A stretch of DNA of 64,000 nt from an uncultured Alistipes sp. (GCF_910580175.1 NZ_CAJTXD010000002.1:310001-374000), one strand, 5' to 3'. Shown: positions 9,225 to 20,218, numbered from the stretch's first letter. Translations and numbers: made by a program. The notes: generated by a model from the letters alone, not told the origin.

Positions 9225-9255
9225 CAAATATAGCGATTTGCGGCTAATATTCAAA
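9225..9255 (-). promoter_or_regulatory. promoter of DUF4954-VWA-pseudokinase-trxB operon
   Basis: Minus-strand TTTG (9252-9255), exactly 19 nt, then TATATTTG (9225-9232). It overlaps the last codons of the upstream kinase gene, so that gene and the following operon can be transcribed separately. Confidence 0.7.
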
Positions 9256-10383
9256 TTCGCGGCCCATGCGGTCGATTTCCGTGCGGCGTCCGTCGCGGAT
9301 CACTTGCGCACGGCCGTTGCGGAAAGGTTTCACAGCTTCGCAATGGGGACATCGGATCGTTGTGCGGCCTGCCGTATCGATGAAATGCCAGCTGCGGCCC
9401 AGCCGTACGGCAGCCAGTCCCTCCGTGAAATCGAATCCGCAGTCGTAGAGCGGCGGCACTACGATCCGCCGGTCGCAGCGATAGCCCCACAGCCCGTTTT
9501 CGGCAAAGAGTTCGGGCACGGCGGCCGGCGGTTCTTTCGGGGCGGTCGTGTGGCGCAGCAGCTCCGGCAGGTCGGGAAGCCGGAGCGTCGGCGAGAGCAG
9601 CAGGCGGGCGATCCGGCATTCGGCGGCCATGCCCTGCTGTTCGAAAAGGGCCAGCACCTCCCGCAGGGCCGGGTCATCGGCGATGCGTTGAGGCATAAAG
9701 AGCAGCCCGTCGCCGGGGTGGCGGGCCAGCAGCGTCGGGTCGCATGACAGGGCGTGCAGCGCCGTGGCGATCAGCGCCGCAGGGTAGTCGTCGAGCGACG
9801 CGTCGAAATCCTCCGGCGTGCGGGTCGGATGCTGGAATGCTGCTGTGCCGATTTCGGGACTTCGGCGGCCCGCAAATGCGGGCAGAAACGCGGCGTCGAA
9901 GTCGATCGGATGCAGCGATCCGTCGGGTGCGACGATGAGGTTCTCGGGTTTCAGATCGCCGTGCGCCCGATCGTCCGTTACCAGCTCCAGGGCCAGCCGG
10001 TCGAACGCTTCGGAGAGTCGCTTCAGGCGTTTCGTGTCGCCTTGTCCGGCAGCTTGTGCGATGGCCGTATGGAGCGTGTCGCCCTCGATCCAGTCGTTCA
10101 GCACCACGTCGACCCATTCTCCGCGTTCGGGGGTGGTGTACAGATAGAGTTCCTTGGGCAGGAGCTGTTTGCCGTAGATTTCAGCTGCATGGGCTGTCGG
10201 ACGGAAGTAGCAGCGCAGGGCGTATACTTTGCCGTTGTGCCGGATGCGGAACACCGCGGCGCTGTTGCCCGTGGTGTAGAGCGGGCGTCCCGACTGATCG
10301 CGGCACAAGACCGCATCGCCCAGGGTGCGGGTCAGACCGTGGGGGTCGTCGAGGGTCAGCAGATATTGGCGGAGGGAAAACAA
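9244..10383 (-). CDS. protein kinase-like protein with WG repeats, catalytic motif intact
   Basis: Predicted cytoplasmic Ser/Thr kinase-like protein (379 aa from TTG at 10383). A nucleotide-binding start GNSAAVFRI is followed by a VYALRCY stretch. The catalytic loop HGDLKPENL sits at about 141-149 and the metal-binding Asp in PIDFDAAF. C-terminal WG-type repeats include NGLWGYRCDRRIVVPPLYD and SWHFIDTAGRT. The open frame continues to an ATG at 10620, but that stretch crosses the upstream FKBP terminator and the end of the FKBP gene. Homology to the family appears to start at SLRQYLLTLDDP, so the TTG is preferred with moderate confidence. It is paired with the pseudokinase at 5562-6542. Substrate unknown. 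Confidence 0.72.
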   Translation of the reverse strand: MFSLRQYLLTLDDPHGLTRTLGDAVLCRDQSGRPLYTTGNSAAVFRIRHNGKVYALRCYFRPTAHAAEIYGKQLLPKELYLYTTPERGEWVDVVLNDWIEGDTLHTAIAQAAGQGDTKRLKRLSEAFDRLALELVTDDRAHGDLKPENLIVAPDGSLHPIDFDAAFLPAFAGRRSPEIGTAAFQHPTRTPEDFDASLDDYPAALIATALHALSCDPTLLARHPGDGLLFMPQRIADDPALREVLALFEQQGMAAECRIARLLLSPTLRLPDLPELLRHTTAPKEPPAAVPELFAENGLWGYRCDRRIVVPPLYDCGFDFTEGLAAVRLGRSWHFIDTAGRTTIRCPHCEAVKPFRNGRAQVIRDGRRTEIDRMGREFEY

Positions 10384-10477
10384 GGGGAAATCGGGAATGC
10401 GGGATTTTACCGGTTGTGTCGGGTTTCGGCCAAGCGAGGGGCGCTCCTCGTCGAGGCGTGGGCGCCGGGTCTTCGGA

Positions 10478-10524
10478 ATAAAAAAGGCAAAAGGAAAAAC
10501 TTTACCGGTTTGACCTTTCGCCTT
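10478..10524 (-). terminator. rho-independent terminator of the FKBP gene
   Basis: On the minus strand AAGGCGAAAGG (10514-10524) pairs with CCTTTTGCCTT (10484-10494) with one wobble, followed by six T (10480-10485). It lies 44 nt after the FKBP stop and inside the apparent N-terminal extension of the kinase ORF. Confidence 0.7.
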
Positions 10525-10567
10525 CGCCCCCTGTGCGGAGCTTGGTTTTGCGTGCGCCGCTTTCTTT

Positions 10568-11137
10568 TTAGTGGCAGTTGCAGTGCCCGTCGTGGTCGCC
10601 GCAGCCGCAGCCGTCGTCATGACCGCATTCGCCGCCGCACTCGTGGTCGCCGCCGCACGAACCGCACGAGCAGTGGCCTTGGAGGTCTTCGGGCGTCACG
10701 TCGCGCACCGTGACCACTTCGACCTCGAAGTTCAGCGTCTTGCCGGCCATCGGGTGGTTGAAGTCCATCTTCACGGTCTGGTCGCCCACTTCCTTGACGA
10801 TGCCCATCATGCGGTTGCCCTGCGCATCGCTCATCGGCACCTGCGAACCTACGAAGAGGATGTCTTCGGCCACCTTGCCGTCGACCATGAATATGTTTTT
10901 CGGCAGGTCGACGACCGCTTCGGCGATCAGCTCGCCGTAGCCGTCCTTGGGTTCGAGCGTGAACGAGACCTTGTCGCCCGGCTCCTTGCCCTCGATGGCC
11001 GCTTCGAACTTGGGCAGCAGCATGCCTGCTCCGAAGATGAATTCGAGGGGCTGCCCCGGGCGCGACTGGTCGGCTATCTCTCCGTCGACGGTCAGCTTGT
11101 AGTCTACGCCGACCATTTTGTTTTGTTCTGCTTTCAT
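10568..11137 (-). CDS. slyD: FKBP-type peptidyl-prolyl isomerase, SlyD-like
   Basis: Cytoplasmic proline isomerase and chaperone of 189 aa. The FKBP fold begins at MVGVDYKLTVDGEI and is split by the insert-in-flap domain (DLPKNIFMVDGKVAEDILF), as in SlyD. The MDFNHPMAGKTLNFEVEVV block closes the FKBP domain. The last ~40 residues are rich in Cys, His and Asp (CSCGSCGGDHECGGECGHDD), a metal-binding tail that in SlyD binds nickel. Own promoter (11170-11200) and terminator (10478-10524) make it a single-gene unit. Confidence 0.9.
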   Translation of the reverse strand: MKAEQNKMVGVDYKLTVDGEIADQSRPGQPLEFIFGAGMLLPKFEAAIEGKEPGDKVSFTLEPKDGYGELIAEAVVDLPKNIFMVDGKVAEDILFVGSQVPMSDAQGNRMMGIVKEVGDQTVKMDFNHPMAGKTLNFEVEVVTVRDVTPEDLQGHCSCGSCGGDHECGGECGHDDGCGCGDHDGHCNCH

Positions 11138-11169
11138 AGGAATGATTAGTTTCTCTTATTTGAATTCCG

Positions 11170-11200
11170 CAAAGGTAGTCTAAAAACCGTTGCTTCCAAA
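11170..11200 (-). promoter_or_regulatory. promoter of the SlyD-like FKBP gene
   Basis: Minus-strand TTTG (11197-11200), 19 nt spacer, TACCTTTG (11170-11177). It lies immediately after the gcvP stop, giving a leader of about 28 nt. Confidence 0.68.
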
Positions 11201-11202
11201 AT

Positions 11203-14025
<2,823 letters not shown>

Positions 14026-14114
14026 AATATTAGTGCGGGTTAAAATTTGCGGGGTTTGGCCGGGGCAGGGGTCGTGCCGGAGAAGAATCCGTATGCGATT
14101 TCTTGGTTTTCTTT

Positions 14115-15785
14115 TCAGTATTTGAAACTGCTGCCGCCTATGAATTCGCGCAGGATCGACGTCGGCGGGATTTCGTCGGGCGGAATGGGGATGAAGTTGT
14201 CCAGGAACTTCAGCATCCGGCGCGCTTCGTCGTATTCGGGCAGCGTGTCGGGCACCTCGCGCAGCATCTTCTCGGCATAGGGCCGCAAGACCGATATTTC
14301 GTAGAAGAGCGACGAGTTGAGCATCACGTCGGCGTTTTCCTGGTAGGGGAAGATGTGTTTTTCCTCGCCGCGGCGTACGCTTGCCCAGCGGGCCAGCGTG
14401 GCCGGAGCGTCGGCGCCTCGCTGGCGGCTGTCGCGCACCAGGCGGCGCAGCAGCCGGTTGTCGGTCGTCGCGATGCGCGAGAGGTTGTCCATGGCCACCG
14501 ACGTGAAGCACGAAATGTAGATGCGGAACTTCTGCTCGTCGGGGATCGAGGGCGTCAGCCGCGGATTGAGTCCGTGGATGCCTTCGATGATGAGGATCGA
14601 GCGTTCGTCGAGCGTCAGCGGCGCGTTGTGCTGCGTGCGGCGGCCGGTCACGAAGTCGTAGCGCGGGATGTCGATGCTCTCGCCCGCCATCAGCCGGCGC
14701 AAGTGGTCGTTGAAGAGTTCCAGGTCGATGGCTTCGAGCGCTTCGTAGTCGTACTCGCCGTTCTCGTCGCGCGGGGTCTTCTCGCGTTCCACAAAATAGT
14801 CGTCCAGCGAGATCATCACGGGTTTGAGTCCCAGCACGCCCAGTTGGATGCCCAGCCGCTTGGCCGAGGTCGTTTTGCCGCTCGACGAGGGGCCGGAGAT
14901 CAGCACCATGCGGGTGCCGCGCGTGAGGTTGGCCTCGTAGATGGTGTCCGCCACCCAGGCGAACTTGCGTTCGTGGAACGCCTCGGCCAGCTTGATCATG
15001 CCGCCGGCGTCGCCCGCCAGCACTTTCGAATTGACGTCGCCTACCGTAGGCACACCCATGATTCCGACCCACGATTGGTACTCGCGGAAGATGCCGAACA
15101 TCTTTTCTTGATAGAAGTCGGTGTGTATGCGGTCGGGCGCCGTGCGGAGCGGCAGAGCCAGGTAGAAGCCATTGTAGTAGGGTTCGATGCCGAAAAGCGT
15201 GATGTAGCCCGTCGAGGGCGCCAGCGCGCCGTAGAAATAGCCGGTTACGTCGTCGAGCGTGTAATATTCGCTGTAAAGGCGCGGCCGTGTGTCCAGCAGC
15301 GCGATCTTGTCGGTGTAGCCCGAGGCCGCATAGCGGGCGCGGACTTCGCTCGTGAGCGCCCGGGTGCGGTGGATCGGGTAGTCGGCGGCGACGATTTCGT
15401 GCATGCGGCGGCGCAGGTTCGCGGCCTCCCCGGCAGTGAATTCGTCGATGCCCTCGATTTCGCAGTAGAAGCCGCTGCGCCCCAGCGAGTGGCGGATGTG
15501 CAGCGTCTGCGAGGGGTAGAGGTCGTGCACGGCTTTCTGGAGGATGAACCAGGCCGTACGTTGGTAGACCCGGATGCCGGCGAATGACGTCACATCGACG
15601 AAGCGCACCGTCACAGGGGTATATATCTTGTAGTTCAGTTCTTTGATGCGGTTGTTGACTTCGGCGGCCAGGAACGGGCGGGGGCCCGGTTCGATGCGCC
15701 GGGCCACCTCTGCAAGCGATGTGCCGGAAGCCACTTCCAGTTCTTCGCCGAGGTTATCGCAGACGATTTTGATGGTGTCGGCCAT
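14115..15785 (-). CDS. nucleoside (uridine) kinase with N-terminal TGS/threonyl-tRNA-synthetase-like region
   Basis: 556-aa protein of the Bacteroidetes nucleoside kinase family. Residues ~1-65 look like a TGS domain and ~65-270 like the editing/SAD part of threonyl-tRNA synthetase (MADTIKIVCDNLGEELEV, GFYCEIEGIDEFTAGEA). Residues ~285-500 are a uridine/phosphoribulokinase-type P-loop domain with GPSSSGKTT near 297-305, followed by ISLDDYFVEREKTPRD and EGIHGLNPRLT. The likely reaction is ATP-dependent phosphorylation of uridine or cytidine; the job of the tRNA-synthetase-like half is not established. Confidence 0.88.
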   Translation of the reverse strand: MADTIKIVCDNLGEELEVASGTSLAEVARRIEPGPRPFLAAEVNNRIKELNYKIYTPVTVRFVDVTSFAGIRVYQRTAWFILQKAVHDLYPSQTLHIRHSLGRSGFYCEIEGIDEFTAGEAANLRRRMHEIVAADYPIHRTRALTSEVRARYAASGYTDKIALLDTRPRLYSEYYTLDDVTGYFYGALAPSTGYITLFGIEPYYNGFYLALPLRTAPDRIHTDFYQEKMFGIFREYQSWVGIMGVPTVGDVNSKVLAGDAGGMIKLAEAFHERKFAWVADTIYEANLTRGTRMVLISGPSSSGKTTSAKRLGIQLGVLGLKPVMISLDDYFVEREKTPRDENGEYDYEALEAIDLELFNDHLRRLMAGESIDIPRYDFVTGRRTQHNAPLTLDERSILIIEGIHGLNPRLTPSIPDEQKFRIYISCFTSVAMDNLSRIATTDNRLLRRLVRDSRQRGADAPATLARWASVRRGEEKHIFPYQENADVMLNSSLFYEISVLRPYAEKMLREVPDTLPEYDEARRMLKFLDNFIPIPPDEIPPTSILREFIGGSSFKY

Positions 15786-15815
15786 AGGAGAAACGATTAT
15801 TCGCTAAACAGCAGG

Positions 15816-15823
15816 TAAAGATA
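15816..15823 (-). promoter_or_regulatory. -7 box of the nucleoside kinase gene
   Basis: Minus-strand TATCTTTA about 30 nt upstream of the start at 15785, one base off the TAnnTTTG consensus. A TTG lies 21 nt upstream. Confidence 0.5.
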
Positions 15824-15835
15824 GAAATTATTTTG

Positions 15836-15843
15836 TAATTTTG
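15836..15843 (+). promoter_or_regulatory. -7 box of the 5'-nucleotidase gene
   Basis: Plus-strand TAATTTTG, a perfect TAnnTTTG match, 38 nt upstream of the ATG at 15882. No clear -33 element. It is divergent from the box at 15816-15823. Confidence 0.5.
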
Positions 15844-15881
15844 ACAATTCTTGATCGTTATTGACAACAAAACCGGTAAAT

Positions 15882-17306
15882 ATGAAAAAATTGTTCCGAA
15901 TCCTTCTTTTGACTGCCGTGATTTCGACGGTCGCCGCCTGCACGCCGCGCGAGCGGACGCTCGTGATTCTGTCGACCAACGACATGCACGCCAAGATCCA
16001 GCGCTTCCCGCAGTTGGCGGCCGCCGTCGAGGCATGCCGCGATACGGCGCAGCTGGTGCTGCTGGTCGATGCGGGCGACCGTTGGACGGGCAACGCTTTC
16101 GTCGACAAGGTGCCTGCCCCCGGCAAGCCCATCGTCGAGTTGATGAACCGTTTGGGGTATGACGTGGTAACGGTCGGCAACCACGAGTTCGACCACGGGC
16201 AGGCCTATCTGGGCCGTATGCTCGACAGCATGGATTTCGAGGTGGTGGCCGTCAATGTCGTCAGCGACACGGCCACTTTTCCCCAGCTGCCCCCTTATGC
16301 AATTGTCAAGCGCGGCGGCGTCCGCATCGGGATCGTGGGCGCTGTGACCAATTACGAGGGGCCGGGCCATCCTGCGGGCAACAAGTCGTCGTTCGTAGGG
16401 TTGACATTTCCCGATCCGCAGGCCGAAGCGATGAAATATGCCGCCGAGCTGCGGCCGAAAGTCGATGTGTTGATTCTCCTTTCGCATATGGGCGACGATC
16501 GCGACATGGAATTGCTCAACAAGACGCAGCTTTTCGACCTGGCCATCGGCGGGCATACGCATGTGGTGCTCGATACGCTGGTCAACGGCACGCTGCTGAC
16601 CCAGACGGGCAAGAACTTGCAGAACGTGGGCGTTTCGACCGTCAGGCTGCGCGGACATAAGGTCGAGAGCGTCGATTTCCGCGTGGTGCCGTTGGATGGC
16701 TATGCGCCCGACGAGGCATTTGCCCGGCAGGTGGAGGATTATTATGCCGATGCTGAACTGAATAAGGCGATCGGGAAGTTCGCCTTGCCGGCCGACAAGG
16801 CGGGGTTGGCCAACTGGATGGCTTCGGCCATCGCCGACGAAGCCGATGCCGATCTGGGACTCTACCATGTGGGCGGCGTGCGGCTCGACGGCATTGCGGC
16901 GGGCGACGTGAGCCGTGCGCGGGTCTATGATCTGGAGCCGTTCGGCACACGGATCGCCGTCATGAAGATGACGCCCGAGCAGATTCGCCGCATGATCGTG
17001 ACCAAGTACAACGAGGATACGCGCGAGGGGCATCGGGTCGATCTGATCCTCACGACGCCTTACACGATTCTGGTCGACGAGGCCGATCGGGCGTTCGACG
17101 TGCGGTTCCATGAGTTGCGCGAGGGGCGGGTTTACCAAATCGCCTTGAGCGATTATATTTTCAAGAACTATCACGGGCTGGAGTATGCCGACGGCGAGAT
17201 TCTCGATGAGGAGGTGGCCGATGTGCTGGTCGACGAACTGGAGGACGACAGCCCCCTGCGGCCCGACAACCGCATGCGCCAGCAGGTGCTGATGGTAATC
17301 GAATAG
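15882..17306 (+). CDS. 5'-nucleotidase/metallophosphoesterase lipoprotein
   Basis: Two-domain 5'-nucleotidase/UshA-type enzyme (474 aa), predicted lipoprotein: MKKLFRILLLTAVISTVAAC ends in a lipobox Cys at residue 20. The calcineurin-like metal motifs are complete: STNDMHAKI, DAGDRWTGN, GNHEFDHG, LSHMGDD and GGHTHVV. The C-terminal nucleotide-specificity domain contains GGVRLDGIAAGDVS and NYHGLEYADGE. It likely hydrolyses extracytoplasmic nucleotides for salvage. ATG at 15882 was chosen over an upstream TTG at 15861 because it starts the signal peptide directly. Confidence 0.9.
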   Translation: MKKLFRILLLTAVISTVAACTPRERTLVILSTNDMHAKIQRFPQLAAAVEACRDTAQLVLLVDAGDRWTGNAFVDKVPAPGKPIVELMNRLGYDVVTVGNHEFDHGQAYLGRMLDSMDFEVVAVNVVSDTATFPQLPPYAIVKRGGVRIGIVGAVTNYEGPGHPAGNKSSFVGLTFPDPQAEAMKYAAELRPKVDVLILLSHMGDDRDMELLNKTQLFDLAIGGHTHVVLDTLVNGTLLTQTGKNLQNVGVSTVRLRGHKVESVDFRVVPLDGYAPDEAFARQVEDYYADAELNKAIGKFALPADKAGLANWMASAIADEADADLGLYHVGGVRLDGIAAGDVSRARVYDLEPFGTRIAVMKMTPEQIRRMIVTKYNEDTREGHRVDLILTTPYTILVDEADRAFDVRFHELREGRVYQIALSDYIFKNYHGLEYADGEILDEEVADVLVDELEDDSPLRPDNRMRQQVLMVIE

Positions 17307-17316
17307 ACTGCAAATG

Positions 17317-17347
17317 TTTGATTTTACAGGAAAAAGCGTTATCTTTG
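17317..17347 (+). promoter_or_regulatory. rpsA promoter
   Basis: TTTG (17317-17320), exactly 19 nt, TATCTTTG (17340-17347): a perfect Bacteroidetes housekeeping promoter. Leader of about 88 nt to the rpsA ATG. Confidence 0.8.
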
Positions 17348-17439
17348 CAGGCCTTTCGTGCGTGCGCGAAGCGTGTATGCGAGGCGAATATTTTGATTAT
17401 TAACTTTTTAACGAGCGATTGTATCGCAACCATTCCATC

Positions 17440-19248
17440 ATGGAAGAAACAAAAAATGTAGTCGCAAACGAGAATTTCGACTGGAATTCGTTCGAGAACG
17501 ATCTGGGCGTTTACAGCCAGCCCAAGGACGAAATCGCTGCGGCTTATGACAAAACGTTGTCCAACGTAGCCGTAGGCGAAGTGGTCGAGGGTACCGTTAC
17601 GGGCATGACCAAGCGCGAAGTGATCGTCAACATCGGTTACAAGAGCGAGGGTATCATCCCCGTATCGGAGTTCCGCTACAACCCCGACCTGAAGGTGGGC
17701 GACAAGATCGAGGTATACGTTGATTCGGCCGAGGATAAGAACGGCCAGCTGTCGCTTTCGCACAAGAAGGCTCGTCAGCTCAAGTCGTGGGATCGCGTCA
17801 ACGAGGCGCTCGACAAGGACGAGATCATCAAGGGTTACATCAAGTGCCGCACCAAGGGCGGTATGATCGTCGATGTATTCGGCATCGAGGCGTTCCTGCC
17901 CGGTTCGCAGATCGACGTGAAGCCCATCCGCGACTACGACGTATACGTCGACAAGACCATGGAGTTCAAGGTGGTCAAGATCAACCAGGAGTTCCGCAAC
18001 GTGGTCGTGTCGCACAAGGCGCTCATCGAGGCCGAACTCGAAGCGCAGAAGCAGATCATCATGTCCAAGCTCGAGAAGGGTCAGATCCTCGAGGGTACGG
18101 TCAAGAACATTACCTCCTACGGCGTCTTTGTCGACCTGGGCGGTGTCGACGGTCTGATCCACATTACCGACCTCTCGTGGGGCCGCGTAAGCCACCCCGA
18201 GGAGATCGTCGCTCTGGATCAGAAGATCCAGGTCGTGATTCTCGACTTCGACGATGCCAAGAAGCGCATCGCCCTGGGTCTCAAGCAGCTGACTCCCCAT
18301 CCGTGGGAGGCGCTCGACCAGAACCTCAAGGTCGGCGACAAGGTCAAGGGCAAGGTGGTCGTCATGGCCGATTACGGTGCTTTCGTCGAGATCGCTGCCG
18401 GCGTCGAGGGCTTGATCCACGTCTCGGAGATGTCGTGGAGCCAGCACCTGCGTTCGGCCCAGGAGTTCATGAAGGTCGGCGACGAAGTCGAGGCCGTCAT
18501 CCTGACGCTCGACCGCGAGGAGCGCAAGATGTCGCTGGGCATCAAGCAGCTGACCACCGATCCGTGGGCTGCCATCGAGACCAAATATCCCGTCGGTACG
18601 AAGTGCGCAGCCAAGGTGCGCAACTTTACCAACTTCGGTGTCTTTGTTGAGATCGAGGAGGGTATCGACGGCTTGATCCACATTTCGGATCTGAGTTGGA
18701 CGAAGAAAGTCAAGCATCCCGGCGAGTTCACGCAGGTAGGTGCCGACATCGACGTCGTGGTGCTCGAAATCGACAAGGACAACCGTCGTCTCTCGCTGGG
18801 TCACAAGCAGCTGGAGGAGAACCCCTGGAACGAGATCGAGGGCAAGTTCTCGATCGACACCGTACACGAGGGTACCATTACCGAGATGACCGACAAGGGC
18901 GCCGTCGTATCGTTGGCCGAGAATGTCGAGGGTTTCTGCCCCGCACGTCAGCTTACCAAGGAGGACGGCTCGACGCCGAAAGTCGGCGATAAGATCGATT
19001 TCAAGGTCATCGAGTTCTCGAAGGCCACCAAGCGGATCACGCTTTCGCACGTTCGCACCTATGAGGAGGCCCGCCGCGCCGAAATCGCTGCCGAGAAGGC
19101 CGAGAAGCGCGCTGCTGCCGACGCTACGAAGTCGACCGTGAAGAAGATCAACGCTTCGGTCGAGAAGACGACCCTCGGCGACATCGCCGGTCTGGCCGCT
19201 CTGAAGAGCGCCATGGAAGCCGCCGAAGCCGGTAAGAAGGAAGAGTAG
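17440..19248 (+). CDS. rpsA: 30S ribosomal protein S1
   Basis: 602-aa mRNA-binding ribosomal protein with six tandem S1 (OB-fold) domains. Repeated signatures include VGEVVEGTVTGMTKREVIVNIG, GQILEGTVKNITSYGVFVDLGG, VKGKVVVMADYGAFVEIAAG, AAKVRNFTNFGVFVEIEEG and VHEGTITEMTDKGAVVSL. The tail is Ala/Lys/Glu rich. ATG at 17440 (MEETKNVV) is preferred over an upstream TTG. S1 is especially important in Bacteroidetes, where mRNAs usually lack Shine-Dalgarno sites. The gene has its own promoter and terminator. Confidence 0.97.
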   Translation: MEETKNVVANENFDWNSFENDLGVYSQPKDEIAAAYDKTLSNVAVGEVVEGTVTGMTKREVIVNIGYKSEGIIPVSEFRYNPDLKVGDKIEVYVDSAEDKNGQLSLSHKKARQLKSWDRVNEALDKDEIIKGYIKCRTKGGMIVDVFGIEAFLPGSQIDVKPIRDYDVYVDKTMEFKVVKINQEFRNVVVSHKALIEAELEAQKQIIMSKLEKGQILEGTVKNITSYGVFVDLGGVDGLIHITDLSWGRVSHPEEIVALDQKIQVVILDFDDAKKRIALGLKQLTPHPWEALDQNLKVGDKVKGKVVVMADYGAFVEIAAGVEGLIHVSEMSWSQHLRSAQEFMKVGDEVEAVILTLDREERKMSLGIKQLTTDPWAAIETKYPVGTKCAAKVRNFTNFGVFVEIEEGIDGLIHISDLSWTKKVKHPGEFTQVGADIDVVVLEIDKDNRRLSLGHKQLEENPWNEIEGKFSIDTVHEGTITEMTDKGAVVSLAENVEGFCPARQLTKEDGSTPKVGDKIDFKVIEFSKATKRITLSHVRTYEEARRAEIAAEKAEKRAAADATKSTVKKINASVEKTTLGDIAGLAALKSAMEAAEAGKKEE

Positions 19249-19268
19249 TTTTTCCGACTCATAAGCAG

Positions 19269-19309
19269 GACACCCGTGCGGCTCGTTTCCGTGCGGGTGT
19301 CTTTTTTTT
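19269..19309 (+). terminator. rpsA terminator
   Basis: GACACCCG (19269-19276) pairs perfectly with CGGGTGTC (19294-19301), followed by eight T (19302-19309), 20 nt after the rpsA stop. Confidence 0.88.
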
Positions 19310-19447
19310 CTGAATGCGGCAGGCTGTGTTTTCGTGGTTTCGGCATACTGGATCGGGGGCGGCCGCCGTTTTATATATAAAGGGTGTGTTTCGGATTTTT
19401 CCGTATGATGCGTGCGGAAAGGTTCGACTTCAAAAAGAGAATTGGAT

Positions 19448-20059
19448 ATGAAACGAGCGATTGCAATGATGTTTGCTGCGATGACGCTTGCAGCGGCATT
19501 GACTTCGGAAACGTTTGCCGTAGAGCGGTCGTCGGAGCACCGGTCGGATGCTCGCTCGTCGGAGCAGCCGGAAACTCCGCGCCGCAGCGGGTCGCGGTGC
19601 CGGCCTGGAAACTCGTCTATGTATCGTCCGCCGCATGGCCCGGAACATCGGCCCGGTATCGGGCCGGAGCAGTGCCCGCAGATGCAGCCCGCAGGCCCGC
19701 AGCACGGTCGCCGCAAGGCTGGATATGTTGTCGACCGGTGGAATGTCTATTACCGCGGCCGCAAGGTGGAGGGGGCTTCGGCCTCGTCGTTTAAGAATCT
19801 GGGCGGTGGATATGGCAAGGATGCCTGGTCGGTGTTTTACAATGGCGTGAAGATCGGGGATGCTGCGGTTCTTTCGTTCGAATACTTGGGCGGAGGATAT
19901 GGCAAGGATGCTTGGTCGGTGTTTTACAATGGCGTGAAGATCGGGGATGCTGCGGTTCTTTCGTTCGAATATTTGGGCGACGGTTATGCCAAGGATGCCT
20001 GGAACCATTATCATTGCGGGCGGAAAGTGCCGTTTATGAATTCTTTCGGGCATCGTTGA
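19448..20059 (+). CDS. secreted DKNYY-like repeat protein
   Basis: 203-aa predicted secreted protein with signal peptide MKRAIAMMFAAMTLAAAL ending near SETFA. A Ser/Pro/Arg-rich linker (residues ~25-85) is followed by about four 29-residue repeats of the form Y-G-K-D-x-W-x-V-F-Y-N-G-x-K-I-x-x-A, resembling DKNYY-type repeats (recall, not searched). The second and third repeats are nearly identical at DNA level. It sits between two terminators, so it is a single-gene unit. Function unknown; an envelope role is inference. Confidence 0.72.
   Translation: MKRAIAMMFAAMTLAAALTSETFAVERSSEHRSDARSSEQPETPRRSGSRCRPGNSSMYRPPHGPEHRPGIGPEQCPQMQPAGPQHGRRKAGYVVDRWNVYYRGRKVEGASASSFKNLGGGYGKDAWSVFYNGVKIGDAAVLSFEYLGGGYGKDAWSVFYNGVKIGDAAVLSFEYLGDGYAKDAWNHYHCGRKVPFMNSFGHR
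19808..19981 (+). repeat. two tandem 87-bp near-identical copies inside the DKNYY-like gene
   Basis: Copies 19808-19894 and 19895-19981 differ at only a few bases (silent gcc/gct-type changes and gga/gac at the end). Each encodes 29 residues, so copy number can change without loss of frame. Confidence 0.9.
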
Positions 20060-20066
20060 GAGAGTT

Positions 20067-20162
20067 TCTTGATTCCGGAAATGCCCGGCATGCCCTTGCG
20101 ATCATGACTCCTTCGTCGGCATTGCCCGGTGTTTCTTGATTCCGTCAATGCCCGGCATGCCC
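20067..20162 (+). repeat. ~30-bp direct repeat after the DKNYY-like gene
   Basis: The string beginning TTCTTGATTCCG and ending GCCCGGCATGCCCT occurs at about 20067-20096 and again at about 20132-20162 with two or three differences. The second copy supplies the left arm of the terminator at 20148-20191. Confidence 0.7.
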
Positions 20163-20191
20163 TCTTCTACGGCGCGCCGGGCATCGTTTTT
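20148..20191 (+). terminator. terminator between the repeat-protein gene and the DMT transporter
   Basis: ATGCCCGGC (20148-20156) pairs with GCCGGGCAT (20176-20184), extendable by three more pairs past two mismatches, followed by CGTTTTT. Confidence 0.62.
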
Positions 20192-20218
20192 GCGCATGGG
20201 GCGCCTAAACGAATACGG

